Assembly: GCF_000455825.1 (NCBI RefSeq)
Contig: NZ_ATAO01000124.1
Location: forward strand, 1-64,000
Direction of reading: 5' to 3'
DNA length: 64,000 nucleotides
DNA from: Microbacterium maritypicum MF109
GTDB lineage: Bacteria; Actinomycetota; Actinomycetes; Actinomycetales; Microbacteriaceae
Made by a program: the position numbers and the translations under genes. Of the stretch, positions 26,825 through 35,670 are shown piece by piece; position 1 is the stretch's first letter; each line of letters starts with the position of its first letter. Under the pieces are notes generated by a model. The model was not told the origin of the DNA. It saw only the letters and a list, made by a program, of their open reading frames with translations, and searched no databases.

Positions 26825-27049
26825 ATGACCTCGCTGAACACCCTTCCCGTCCCCCGCATCCGCCCCGCCGCCGAGGCGCACGAGCACGCCTGGCTCGTGG
26901 AGTCCCGGCATCCGACGAGCGAGGGCGTCGTGCTCTACGTGCGGTGCACCGCCTGTGACACGCGCCGGGTCGACGTGCAGGCGCATTCGCAGACGCCTCC
27001 GGCAGCGCTGAGCGGCGAACTGGGCGGCGTCACGCCGTCAGTTCGATGA
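26825..27049 (+). CDS. Small protein of unknown function with a Cys pair
   Basis: A 74-residue protein divergent from the CGNR gene by 25 bases. Its centre reads HEHAWLVESRHPTSEG and then VRCTACDTRRVDV, a CxxC pair with nearby His that could bind zinc. The start ATG 26825 has only a weak GGAAG site. The 3' end overlaps the convergent DUF1697 gene by 20 bases. Confidence 0.6.
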   Translation: MTSLNTLPVPRIRPAAEAHEHAWLVESRHPTSEGVVLYVRCTACDTRRVDVQAHSQTPPAALSGELGGVTPSVR

Positions 27050-27563
27050 GCGTGCGCGTCGTCCGCAGGTTACGCGCCGTTCCAGCCACTCCGAGCGCGC
27101 GATCGAGCACCGTCTTGGTGAGCTTCGTGGAGTGCACGCCGCCCGCACCGTAATCGATCCACAGGTCGTCGCCGATCAGCGCGATCCGCTCGGTGTCGCG
27201 GAGACGCTGCTGCAACGCCTCGATCCCGTCGCCCGAGGGCGCACCCTCCAGGAACATCGCGTGCACGGACTTCACGTCGCCTTCGGGAAACGGCTGGGCG
27301 GATTCCGAAGAGACCAGCTGCGCATGAGTGCGGTGGATGACCGGGGTGTCGACGCCGAACTCATCGTGGATGGCCATGCGGACGGCCGCACACGTGGCAG
27401 CCGGATGCTCCGGTGTTTCGCAGATGATGTTGCCGCTCGCGATGTAGGTGGAGACGTCGTTCAGCTCGGTCGCTGCCGTGAGCAGCTCGCGGAGGCGCGC
27501 CATCGGCACCCTGTTGCGGCCGCTGACGTTGACCGCCCGCAGGAGCAGGACGCTGCGGCTCAC
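27030..27563 (-). CDS. DUF1697 family protein
   Basis: A 177-residue DUF1697 protein, recognised from its start SRSVLLLRAVNVSGRNRVPM, the YIASGNI segment, and the C-terminal KLTKTVLDRALGVAGTARNLRTT. The role is unknown. GTG 27563 overlaps the pncA stop as GTGA, so translation is coupled to nicotinamidase. Confidence 0.88.
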   Translation of the reverse strand: MSRSVLLLRAVNVSGRNRVPMARLRELLTAATELNDVSTYIASGNIICETPEHPAATCAAVRMAIHDEFGVDTPVIHRTHAQLVSSESAQPFPEGDVKSVHAMFLEGAPSGDGIEALQQRLRDTERIALIGDDLWIDYGAGGVHSTKLTKTVLDRALGVAGTARNLRTTRTLIELTA

Positions 27564-28141
27564 GCGTCGGCGCTCTCGACCAGCTCCGCCCCCGCGTGGA
27601 CGAGTTCGGCGAGTGCGGCGTCGCTGGTCTCCGCGGCGACACCGGCGACGAGGTCGGTGAGGATGCGGACCCGCACGCCGTGCGCGATGGCGTCGAGGGC
27701 GCTCGCCCTGACGCAGTGATCTGTCGCGAGGCCCACCACGTCCGCGCTGAGCACACCTGCTGCGGTCAGGATGGCACCGACCGTCTCCCCGGCCTCTGTC
27801 TGCCCCTCGAACATCGAATACGCCGGCCTCCCCTGCCCTTTGAGGACGTGGTGCGTCACGGCATCGGTCGCGAGCAGCGGGTCGTACGCCGCCCCCGTGG
27901 TCCCCGCGACGCAATGCACAGGCCAGGAGTCGACGTAGTCGGGGGCGTCGGCGAAGTGTCCGCCGTTGTCGCCGTCGGCATCGTGCCAATCCCTCGAGGC
28001 GATGATCACCGCGTAGTCGCCCGTGTGGGCGGCGAGGAATGCCGTGACGGCTGCGGCCACCGCATCGCCGCCCGCGACGGCGAGGGCGCCGTCTTCGGTG
28101 AAGTCGTTCTGCACATCGACGATGAGAAGCGCTCTGCTCAT
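27560..28141 (-). CDS. pncA: Nicotinamidase (pyrazinamidase)
   Basis: A 193-residue isochorismatase-fold amidohydrolase converting nicotinamide to nicotinate for NAD salvage. The catalytic triad is Asp9 (VDVQNDF), Lys101 (LKGQG) and Cys143 (TDHCV), with metal ligands Asp51, His53 and His62 in the DWHDADGDNGGHF stretch. It is first of a two-gene unit with the DUF1697 gene and lies downstream of the tRNA-Thr terminator. Confidence 0.94.
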   Translation of the reverse strand: MSRALLIVDVQNDFTEDGALAVAGGDAVAAAVTAFLAAHTGDYAVIIASRDWHDADGDNGGHFADAPDYVDSWPVHCVAGTTGAAYDPLLATDAVTHHVLKGQGRPAYSMFEGQTEAGETVGAILTAAGVLSADVVGLATDHCVRASALDAIAHGVRVRILTDLVAGVAAETSDAALAELVHAGAELVESADA

Positions 28142-28170
28142 GCTTCGAGGGTACGCGGTGCGGAACGGGA

Positions 28171-28205
28171 AAGGCCCCGTGATGTTCTTCGCATCACGGG
28201 GCCTT
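28171..28205 (-). terminator. Terminator of tRNA-Thr
   Basis: A perfect 14-bp stem (28171-28184 with 28192-28205, loop of 7) starts four bases past the tRNA-Thr 3' end on the leftward strand, separating it from pncA. Confidence 0.8.
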
Positions 28206-28208
28206 CGG

Positions 28209-28281
28209 AGCCGCTTGTCAGAATCGAACTGACGACCTTTTCATTACGAGTGAAATGCTCTGCCGACTGAGCTAAAGCGGC
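28209..28281 (-). tRNA. tRNA-Thr (anticodon CGT)
   Basis: A 73-base cloverleaf on the leftward strand: acceptor GCCGCTT with AAGCGGC, anticodon loop CTCGTAA reading ACG, T arm with GTTCGATTC, discriminator U. CCA is not encoded. Confidence 0.96.
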
Positions 28282-28351
28282 GTGCGACGCGTGAGCGGCG
28301 CGATCACCGATATTACCCTGTCTCGCGCTCACTCGCGAATCGAGACCGCGA

Positions 28352-29905
28352 TCACTCGCAGCGGAGACCGTCTTCCGGCACGACGTCGTCGAGCAGGAAC
28401 GCCTCGACCGCATCATCGACGCAGGCGTTGCCCTTGTTGTAGCCGGTGTGGCCCTCGCCGACGCGCGTGATGAGGATGCCTTCTTCGAGCTGGTTCGCGA
28501 GCGACTCCGACCACTCGTAGGGGGTGGCCGGGTCGTTCGTGGTGCCGATCACGAGGATCGGACCGGCGCCTTCGGCCTTGATCTCACCCCGCGTGCCCGT
28601 GGGCGGGTAGGGCCAGACCGCGCAGGAGTCGGGGCCCGTCCAGTACGGCGCGATCGTCGGGGCGCCCTCGGCGATCTTCGCGTTCGTCGCCGCTTCCGCG
28701 GCCGGGTCGTCTTCCACCGGGTAGTCCATGCAGTTGTAGGCACGGAACCCCTCGGCGGAGTTGTCGGTGTAGGTGCCGTTCTCTCGGCCGTTGTAGAAGT
28801 CGGCGAGGAACAGTGCCGAGGTCGGGTCGCCCTGAAGAGCCTCGTCGAGCGCCTGCGTGAGGTAGCCCCAGCTGTCCTGCGAGTAGAGCGCGGCGATGAT
28901 GGCCGTCATCAGCGAGTCGGCACCCAGCATGCGGCCGTCTCCGCTTTTCAGAGGCGTGCTGTCGACGCTCGCCAGCAGTGCGCCCAGATCGGCCATCGCC
29001 TCGTCCACGGTGCCGTTGAACGGGCATTCCCCCGAGTCGAGGCAGTCCTGCATGTAGGCGCGCAACGCGGATTCGAATCCGAGCGCCTGGGTCGCCCCGA
29101 CCTCGAGCCCGGGGACGGCCGGATCGATGGCGCCGTCGAGCACCAGGCGGCCTGCCTTCTCGGGGTACAGCTTCGCGTAGGTCGCACCGAGGAACGTGCC
29201 GTACGAGTAGCCGAGGTAGTTCAGCTGCTTGTCGCCCAGCACCGCCCGGATCAGATCCATGTCTCGGGCCGCGTTGACGGTCGTGATGTAGGGCAGGATG
29301 CCGTTGCTGTTCGCATCACACGCCTCGGCGAAGGCCTTGTGGGAGTCGAGCAGCTCGGCCTCCCACTCGGCCGTCCCACGGGCAGCGGAAGGAATGCCGT
29401 AGAGGTAGTCGTCCATCTGCGGGGCGTCGTAGCACTTCACCGCGGTCGAGTCACCGACTCCGCGCGGATCGAAGCCGATCACATCGAAGTTCTCGATGAG
29501 GTCGGCTCCGACCGCGAAGTCGAGGCTGTTGAGGATCAGGTCGACGCCGCTGGCCCCGGGGCCGCCCGGATTCGTCAGCAGCGAACCGACGGGAGTGCCC
29601 TCGGCACGGTGCCGGACCACCGAGAGGGTGATCTCGCCCTTGCCCGGGTCCTCCCAGTCGAGAGGGGCCGTCACGTCGGTGCAGTCGAAGCCGACGCCGC
29701 ACTCGGTCCAGGTGAGATCCTGCGAGTAGAAGGGCAGCAGATCCTCCGCGACGCCCTCGGTGTCGGGTTCGCTGGACGTCGCCGGCCGCGAGGACTGTTC
29801 GGGAATCATCGCGTACAGGCACCCCGAGAGTGCGACGGATGCGGCTGCGAGCCCTGCGATGATCGCGGCGGCTCGACGCCAGCGGGAAGTCGATCGGTTG
29901 TTCAC
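28352..29905 (-). CDS. Exported alpha/beta hydrolase lipoprotein (tripeptidyl aminopeptidase-like)
   Basis: A 517-residue secreted hydrolase similar to Streptomyces SlpD/SlpE and tripeptidyl aminopeptidases. The lipobox is LSGC (Cys29). The mature enzyme has the oxyanion segment NPGGPGASG, nucleophile elbow GYSYGT, and a C-terminal domain with the TAP-like segment ILVIGTTNDPATPYEWSESLAN and late histidine GEGHTGY. The start is GTG 29905, with GGAGG upstream, overlapping the holB stop as GTGA. Confidence 0.9.
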   Translation of the reverse strand: MNNRSTSRWRRAAAIIAGLAAASVALSGCLYAMIPEQSSRPATSSEPDTEGVAEDLLPFYSQDLTWTECGVGFDCTDVTAPLDWEDPGKGEITLSVVRHRAEGTPVGSLLTNPGGPGASGVDLILNSLDFAVGADLIENFDVIGFDPRGVGDSTAVKCYDAPQMDDYLYGIPSAARGTAEWEAELLDSHKAFAEACDANSNGILPYITTVNAARDMDLIRAVLGDKQLNYLGYSYGTFLGATYAKLYPEKAGRLVLDGAIDPAVPGLEVGATQALGFESALRAYMQDCLDSGECPFNGTVDEAMADLGALLASVDSTPLKSGDGRMLGADSLMTAIIAALYSQDSWGYLTQALDEALQGDPTSALFLADFYNGRENGTYTDNSAEGFRAYNCMDYPVEDDPAAEAATNAKIAEGAPTIAPYWTGPDSCAVWPYPPTGTRGEIKAEGAGPILVIGTTNDPATPYEWSESLANQLEEGILITRVGEGHTGYNKGNACVDDAVEAFLLDDVVPEDGLRCE

Positions 29906-31059
29906 GGTTTCCTCCCGCTCGTGATCGTCACGAGCAAGCTTTCCAGGGCGAGCAGAGGAGCGACATTGCGCTCCAACGACTGCCGCGTCTCGGCAAGGTG
30001 GTCAAGTACGACAAGAGTACGGGTCTCGGACCAGGCGGAAGCGAGGTCGGACAGCTCGGTGCGCAACTCGCTGTTGATGAGGTCGTCGCCCTGTCCGAAC
30101 TGCACCATCACGACATCGCGGAACAACGACTGCAGATCGGTGAGAACACGGTCGATCCCGTCGCGGAGACTCCGGGTGGCCCGCTTCTTCTGATCGTCTT
30201 CGAGCGCGGAGAGCTGCGTGCGCAGCGCCGGCGGCACCGCCTGCCCCTCGGCGATGCCGATGGTACGCAGCAGCGAAGCGCGCTCCTGAGCGTCGCGTTC
30301 GGCCGTGAGCGCCTTCGCATCCTCCGTCGCCGCCTGGATGATGCGCCCGGCGACCTCGACGGCATCGCCGACTCCCCTGACGCCGAGGACGGAGCGGAGG
30401 GTCTCGTCTCGCCGACGCCGAGCCGCATCGTCGGTGGCCAGTCGCTGAGCCATGCCGATGTGGCGCTGGGCGTGCCGTGCCGCCTGCTCTGCGACGCCCG
30501 CATCGACGCCCGTGCGAAGACCGATGAGCCGGGCGACATCGGCGACATCGGGTTCCCGCAACCGCAACGACCGCACGCGCGATCGGATCGTGGGGAGCAG
30601 ATCGGCCTCGCTCGGCGCGCACAGGATCCACACCGTCTGTTCCGGCGGCTCTTCGAGCGCCTTCAGGAGCACGTTGGAGGTGCGCTCGACCATGCGGTCG
30701 GCGTCTTCGACCACGATGACCCGATAGCGCCCCGCAGAGGGCGCGAAGTACGAGCGTTCGACCAGACCGCGCGCTTCGGCGATCGTGATGATGACCTTGT
30801 CGGTACGCAGTGCCGTGACGTCGGGGTGAGTACCGGCGAGCACCTGCCGCATCGCATTCTCATCGTCAGGTCGGTCGGCGATCAACGCCGCGGCGAACGC
30901 GTACGCGAGGGTGGAGCGCCCGGACCCCGGCGGGCCCGTGATCAACCAGGCGTGCGAGAGCGCGGACGGATCGGATGCGGCGGCGCGGAGAGTGTCGACG
31001 GCGGCGTCCTGCCCCCACACATCCGCCCAGGGAAAAGGGGCGGGAACGGTCTGGGGCAT
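29902..31059 (-). CDS. holB: DNA polymerase III delta-prime subunit
   Basis: A 385-residue clamp-loader subunit. The N-terminal AAA-like module has a degenerate Walker A, GPPGSGRST, with Arg for the catalytic Lys, as expected for the non-hydrolysing delta-prime subunit. The sensor segment LLKALEEPPEQTVWIL is typical. The ATG has a TAGGCT hexamer six bases upstream, suggesting a leaderless start independent of tmk. dnaX, its partner, is at 55.4 kb. Confidence 0.93.
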   Translation of the reverse strand: MPQTVPAPFPWADVWGQDAAVDTLRAAASDPSALSHAWLITGPPGSGRSTLAYAFAAALIADRPDDENAMRQVLAGTHPDVTALRTDKVIITIAEARGLVERSYFAPSAGRYRVIVVEDADRMVERTSNVLLKALEEPPEQTVWILCAPSEADLLPTIRSRVRSLRLREPDVADVARLIGLRTGVDAGVAEQAARHAQRHIGMAQRLATDDAARRRRDETLRSVLGVRGVGDAVEVAGRIIQAATEDAKALTAERDAQERASLLRTIGIAEGQAVPPALRTQLSALEDDQKKRATRSLRDGIDRVLTDLQSLFRDVVMVQFGQGDDLINSELRTELSDLASAWSETRTLVVLDHLAETRQSLERNVAPLLALESLLVTITSGRKP

Positions 31060-31130
31060 GCACTCAGCCTAATCGCGACCACCGACGCCCACCGCACGAG
31101 ATCGTGGTCGAGCCGACCGGCCAGGTCGGC

Positions 31131-31760
31131 TCAGTCGAGAAGGGCGTCGACTCCCGCACGGATCCGTTCCGCGATGATCTCCGGCGCGGAGGAGGCATCG
31201 ACGACGAGGAACCGCTCCTCTTCTTCCTCTGCGAGTGCGAGGAAGGCGTCGCGCACGCGTTCGTGGAACTCCGCCTTCTCGGCTTCGAGCCGGTCGAAGG
31301 GCTTGTCGGCGGAGTCCAGACGGGTGCGCGCCGCCGCAGGGTCGAGGTCGAGCAGGATCGTGAGGTCCGGAAGCGCGCCTTCCGCCGCCCAGAGCGACAG
31401 GTCTCGGATCTCGGCCGCGTCGAGCACGCGGCCGGCACCCTGATACGCCACGGACGAATCGAGGTAGCGGTCCTGCAGCACGATGTCGCCCCGCTCGAGC
31501 GCTGGTCGCACGACGGTGGCGACATGGTGAGCCCGATCCGCGGCGTACAGCAGTGCCTCCGCTCGGGGCGCGATGTCGCCCCGATGGTGCAGCACGATGT
31601 CTCGGATCAGCTGTCCCACCTCGGAACCCCCGGGTTCACGCGTGCGGACCACCGTGCGTCCGGCGCCTTCGAGCCACTCGGCGAGCAGATTCGACTGCGT
31701 GGTCTTCCCCGAGCCGTCGCCGCCCTCGAACGTGATCCATACCCCGTGCCCTGAGGTCAC
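31131..31760 (-). CDS. tmk: Thymidylate kinase
   Basis: A 209-residue dTMP kinase. The P-loop is EGGDGSGKTTQ, the TMP-binding segment REPGGSEVG and DR motif QDRYLDSSVAYQG are present, and a lid region follows. It makes dTDP for DNA synthesis. GTG 31760 overlaps the topA stop (GTGA), coupling it to topoisomerase I; the topA-tmk-holB order is standard in actinobacteria. Confidence 0.96.
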   Translation of the reverse strand: MTSGHGVWITFEGGDGSGKTTQSNLLAEWLEGAGRTVVRTREPGGSEVGQLIRDIVLHHRGDIAPRAEALLYAADRAHHVATVVRPALERGDIVLQDRYLDSSVAYQGAGRVLDAAEIRDLSLWAAEGALPDLTILLDLDPAAARTRLDSADKPFDRLEAEKAEFHERVRDAFLALAEEEEERFLVVDASSAPEIIAERIRAGVDALLD

Positions 31761-34615
31761 GAGTCCGCCTTCTCCGCCGCCTTCGCTGCCGCATTGGCCG
31801 CACGCGTCGCCGCGGCCTTCTTGGCCGCGGCCGAACGAGCGGCGGACGCGGCAGCGGTGGTCTTCTTCGCTGCCGGCTTCTTCGCAGGGGCCTTCTTGGC
31901 GGCGGTCGTCTTGGCGGCTGGCTTGGCGGCGGTCTTCTTGGCTGCAGGCTTCTTGGCAGCTCCGCGCTTGGGGGCCGGGCCCTTGGCACGCTTGTCGGCG
32001 AGCATCTGGACCGCAACCTCGAAGGTGATGTCGTCGACGGTCTGACCGCGCGGGATCGTCACGTTCGTCTCGCCATCGGTCACATACGCGCCGAAACGGC
32101 CGTCGCGGATGCGGATCGGCTTCCCGCTGACAGGGTCGGCCTCGAATTCGGCGAGCGCGCTGGAGGCCCTGCGGCCTGCGCCGTACTTCGGCTGCGCGTA
32201 GATCTCGAGTGCCTGTTCGAGCGTCACGTCGAAGATCTGCGACTCGGACTCGAGCGAACGCGAGTCGGTGCCCTTCTTCAGGTACGGCCCGAACCTGCCG
32301 TTCTGCGCCGTGATCTCGTCGCCGGATTCCGGGTCGACGCCCACGACGCGGGGAAGGCTGAGCAGCTTCAGCGCGGTGTCGAGATCGATCTCGTCGACCG
32401 ACATCGAGCGGAAGAGCGAGGCGGTGCGGGGCTTCGGGGCAGCCTCTTTCTTCGCACCGCGCTTCGGCTTCGGAGCCTCGACGACCTCGCCCGTGGTCTC
32501 GTCGACCGCCGCGTCTTCCGACACGGGGTCGTTCTCCTGCACGTACGGCCCGAACCGGCCGTCCTTCACCACGATGATCTTGCCGTTCTCGGGGTTCTCC
32601 CCCAGCACGCGGTCGCCGGCGACGGGAGCGTCGATGAGCTCCTGAGCCTTCTCAGCGGTCAGCTCGTCGGGTGCGAGGTCTTCCGGCACGTTGACGATGC
32701 GCGGCTTGGCCTCGGGGTTCGCGGGGTCGGCCACTTCGAGATACGGGCCGTACTTGCCGAAGCGAAGCGTGGCCGTGTCGGTGATGCGCGTGGAGTTCAG
32801 TGCACGAGCGTCGATCTCACCGAGGTTGTCGACGACCTGGCGCAGACCCACGTGGTTGTCGGATCCGAAGTAGAAGGACTTGAGCCACTCGACCCGGTTC
32901 TGCTCGCCGCGGGCGATCGTGTCGAGGTCGTCTTCGAGCGCAGCCGTGAAGTCGTAGTCGACGAGTTCGGCGAAGTGCTCTTCGAGCAGGCGCACGACAC
33001 TGAACGCGAGCCAGGTCGGCACGAGGGCCTGCCCACGTTTGACCGCGTACCCACGATCGAGGATCGTCTCGGGGATCGAGGCGAACGTCGAGGGGCGACC
33101 GATGCCCTTCTCCTCGAGCACCTTCACGAGCGAAGCCTCGGTGTATCGCGGCTTCGGGGTGGTGCGGTGCCCCTTGGCCTCCGCATCCGACACCGCGAGC
33201 TGATCGCCGACCGCGACAGCGGGGAGCGACTGGTTCTCCGCGGCGTCCGCGTCGCCGCGCTTCTCATCGCGACCCTCTTCGTACGCCTCCAGGAAGCCCT
33301 TGAAGGTGTACACGGTCCCGGAGGCCGTGAACTCGGCCTTCTTGCCCGCGGCGTCGACGGCGATCGTGACCGTGGTGGTCTCGTACTTGGCATCGGCCAT
33401 CTGGCTGGCGACGGTGCGCTTCCAGATGAGGTCGTAGAGGCGCTGCTCGTCGCGATCGAGTTCCGACGACAGCGAGGCCGGCGTGCGGAAGTTGTCACCG
33501 GACGGACGGATGGCCTCGTGGGCCTCCTGTGCGTTCTTGCTCTTGGACTTGTACACCCGCGGCTTCAGCGGCACCGCGGCGTCGCCGTAGAGGGCCACCG
33601 CCTGGCTCCGCGCCGCCTGCACCGCCTGGGTGCTCAGCGACGTGGAGTCGGTACGCATATAGGTGATGTAGCCCTTCTCGTACAGGCGCTGGGCGACACC
33701 CATCGCCTGCTTCGCGCCCATCGAGAGCTTGCGCCCGGCTTCCTGCTGCATCGTGGATGTCGTGAAGGGAGCGTAGGGGCTGCGGGTGCCGGGCTTCGCC
33801 TCGACCTTGGTGACGGTGCCGGCGCCCACGGCGTCGACGGCCTTCGCCAGGGCAGACGCTGCGGCCTCATCGAGGATGACGACGGCCTTCTTGAGCTTGC
33901 CGTCGTCATCGAAGTCGCTACCGCGAGCGAGCTGGCCACCGTCGACGCGCACCAGACGGATCTTGAACGAGGTGCCGGTCGCGGCAGCCGCCGCATCGAC
34001 GTCCCAGTACTCGGCGGAGGTGAACGCCATGCGCTCGCGCTCCCGGTCGACGATCAGGCGGGTCGCAGCGGACTGCACGCGTCCGGCCGAGATGCCTGTC
34101 TTCACCTTGTACCAGAGCACGGGCGAGACGTCCCAGCCGTACAGACGGTCGAGGATGCGTCGGGTCTCCTGTGCATCGACGAGGTCGTGGTCGAGTTCGC
34201 GTGTGTTGCCGACTGCGGCCTGGATCGCATCCTTGGTGATCTCGTGGAACACCATCCGCTTCACGGGCACCTTGGGCTTGAGGGTCTCGAGCAGATGCCA
34301 GGCGATCGCCTCGCCCTCGCGGTCCTCATCAGTGGCGAGCAGGAGTTCGTCGGCGCTTTTCAGCGCGCGCTTGAGTTCGGCGACCGTCTTGGTCTTCCGA
34401 TCGGAGACGACGTAGTACGGGTCGAATCCATTGTCGATGTCGATGGAGTACTTCCCGTAGGCCTGCTTGTCCGCAGCCGGGATGTCCTTCTTGTCAGCGA
34501 GGTCGCGGATGTGGCCGACGGAGCTGAGCACCTCGTAGCCGTCGCCGAGGTATCCCTGAATAGACCGCATCTTCGTCGGGGACTCGACGATGACGAGCTT
34601 CTTGCCTTCAGCCAA
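31757..34615 (-). CDS. topA: DNA topoisomerase I (type IA)
   Basis: A 952-residue omega protein relaxing negative supercoils. The N-terminal Toprim domain (LVIVESPTKMRSIQGYLG, later TDEDREGEAIA) is followed by the catalytic core with the active Tyr in GYITYMRTDST. Four TopoI repeat C-terminal domains precede a ~75-residue Lys/Ala-rich tail with repeated PAAKK units. TTG 34615 is the chosen start (LAEGKKLVIVE), with AAAGGA at suitable distance; a GTG-type start 11 codons upstream adds unrelated residues. Confidence 0.95.
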   Translation of the reverse strand: MAEGKKLVIVESPTKMRSIQGYLGDGYEVLSSVGHIRDLADKKDIPAADKQAYGKYSIDIDNGFDPYYVVSDRKTKTVAELKRALKSADELLLATDEDREGEAIAWHLLETLKPKVPVKRMVFHEITKDAIQAAVGNTRELDHDLVDAQETRRILDRLYGWDVSPVLWYKVKTGISAGRVQSAATRLIVDRERERMAFTSAEYWDVDAAAAATGTSFKIRLVRVDGGQLARGSDFDDDGKLKKAVVILDEAAASALAKAVDAVGAGTVTKVEAKPGTRSPYAPFTTSTMQQEAGRKLSMGAKQAMGVAQRLYEKGYITYMRTDSTSLSTQAVQAARSQAVALYGDAAVPLKPRVYKSKSKNAQEAHEAIRPSGDNFRTPASLSSELDRDEQRLYDLIWKRTVASQMADAKYETTTVTIAVDAAGKKAEFTASGTVYTFKGFLEAYEEGRDEKRGDADAAENQSLPAVAVGDQLAVSDAEAKGHRTTPKPRYTEASLVKVLEEKGIGRPSTFASIPETILDRGYAVKRGQALVPTWLAFSVVRLLEEHFAELVDYDFTAALEDDLDTIARGEQNRVEWLKSFYFGSDNHVGLRQVVDNLGEIDARALNSTRITDTATLRFGKYGPYLEVADPANPEAKPRIVNVPEDLAPDELTAEKAQELIDAPVAGDRVLGENPENGKIIVVKDGRFGPYVQENDPVSEDAAVDETTGEVVEAPKPKRGAKKEAAPKPRTASLFRSMSVDEIDLDTALKLLSLPRVVGVDPESGDEITAQNGRFGPYLKKGTDSRSLESESQIFDVTLEQALEIYAQPKYGAGRRASSALAEFEADPVSGKPIRIRDGRFGAYVTDGETNVTIPRGQTVDDITFEVAVQMLADKRAKGPAPKRGAAKKPAAKKTAAKPAAKTTAAKKAPAKKPAAKKTTAAASAARSAAAKKAAATRAANAAAKAAEKADS

Positions 34616-34695
34616 GGGTGCGTCCTTTCTTCGAAGCACACCATACACACCACTGTGCGGGGTCGTTCACAGTGAGCGAGGTCGCGCTGCCGTCG

Positions 34696-35022
34696 CTATC
34701 CCTCGGGTGGCCCGGCACGGGCTCGGGAGACGGCTGCGAGTCCAGCGTACGCCGCCTGCACCTCCACGGTCGCCACGAAGCCCCTGAGGACACAGCCGGT
34801 GAGCACGGCATCCGACGCCCGCGCGACCCTCGCTCCGAGTTCACAGGGCTGCTCGTCGGTCGGCACGGCACCGCTCGCGGCGTCCGCGACGGCGAGCGCC
34901 GCGGCATCAGCGGCACCCGCCGCCCGCTGTGCTGTCACCGCAGCCCCGCCGACAGCGGCGAGGCCGAGGGACAGCGTCGCCGCGACGGCGAGAACTCCCG
35001 CCGCGAGCGCCGAACCTGCCAT
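34696..35022 (-). CDS. TadG-like / Rv3654c-like secretion helper
   Basis: A 108-residue protein with an N-terminal hydrophobic helix (LAAGVLAVAATLSLGLAAVGG) then an Ala-rich stretch typical of TadG-like N-termini (AQRAAGAADAAALAVAD). A two-Cys C-terminal part follows. ATG 35022 overlaps the TadE stop as TGATG with GGGGGA upstream. A TTG eight codons earlier would add a basic RARRGT segment that relatives often have, so the true start is uncertain. Last gene of the Tad locus. Confidence 0.75.
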   Translation of the reverse strand: MAGSALAAGVLAVAATLSLGLAAVGGAAVTAQRAAGAADAAALAVADAASGAVPTDEQPCELGARVARASDAVLTGCVLRGFVATVEVQAAYAGLAAVSRARAGPPEG

Positions 35023-35417
35023 CAGAGTCCCCCGTCGAGCGCGCAACTCCTGGCACGAAGAGGCAGACGGAGCACCGATCCGACGGAAACGTCGAGCGAC
35101 GCGCTGACGCAGACGAGGTCGCCCGAGAGCGAGGATGTCATCCCCGCTCCCGGGACTGCGGACTGCACCACGCGTTTCGCAGTGCCCTGTTCTTCGCCGC
35201 GTCCGAGCAGGCGCGCCGCGTCGGCAGAGGCATCCTGCAGCGCCACCTGGCGGGATGCCGTGCCGAGAGCTCCCGCGCCGAGCAGGAACACCAGCACCAC
35301 CGCGGGAAGAGCGAGGGCCAACTCCGCCGAGACGGATCCGCGGTCGCCCGCGTGTCGCGGCGCCGGCGACACCTCGCCGACGCCACGGGCGTTCCGGGAT
35401 CGTCTCGTGATCTTCAT
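35022..35417 (-). CDS. tadE: TadE family pilus/secretion protein
   Basis: A 131-residue pseudopilin-like protein. The basic N-terminus ends in GDRGSVSAELALALPAVVLVF, the type IV pilin-like TadE segment with conserved Glu32, followed by a small extracellular domain with two Cys. It should be assembled by the TadA/TadBC machine. Its start overlaps the DUF4244 stop as TGATG. Confidence 0.88.
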   Translation of the reverse strand: MKITRRSRNARGVGEVSPAPRHAGDRGSVSAELALALPAVVLVFLLGAGALGTASRQVALQDASADAARLLGRGEEQGTAKRVVQSAVPGAGMTSSLSGDLVCVSASLDVSVGSVLRLPLRARSCALDGGL

Positions 35418-35614
35418 CACGACACCGTCAGCGCCCGGCGCACGAGATCGGTGAGAATGCCACGCACTTCGTCCGATCGCATGATGACGACGAGGAGTCC
35501 TGCGAAAGCCACAGCAGCCATCGTCGTGATCGCGTACTCGGCCGTGGCGGCTCCGGTGTCGTCGCCGAACAACGCCTCGGCGCGCCGTCGATCCAGCAGG
35601 GGAATGTTCTTCAT
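35417..35614 (-). CDS. DUF4244 Flp-pilin-like small protein
   Basis: A 65-residue protein with the DUF4244 signature GDDTGAATAEYAITTMAAVAFAG (read in parts: DDTGAATAEYAI, then a hydrophobic helix). The GAATAEYA segment resembles the prepilin cleavage and Glu+5 region of Flp pilins. It is the likely pilin of this Tad locus. GAAGGAAC precedes ATG 35614. Confidence 0.87.
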   Translation of the reverse strand: MKNIPLLDRRRAEALFGDDTGAATAEYAITTMAAVAFAGLLVVIMRSDEVRGILTDLVRRALTVS

Positions 35615-35670
35615 CTGTTCCTTCTTTCTGTGGGATGCAGGGCATCGGGGCGTACGGGTGTTCGGGAACG

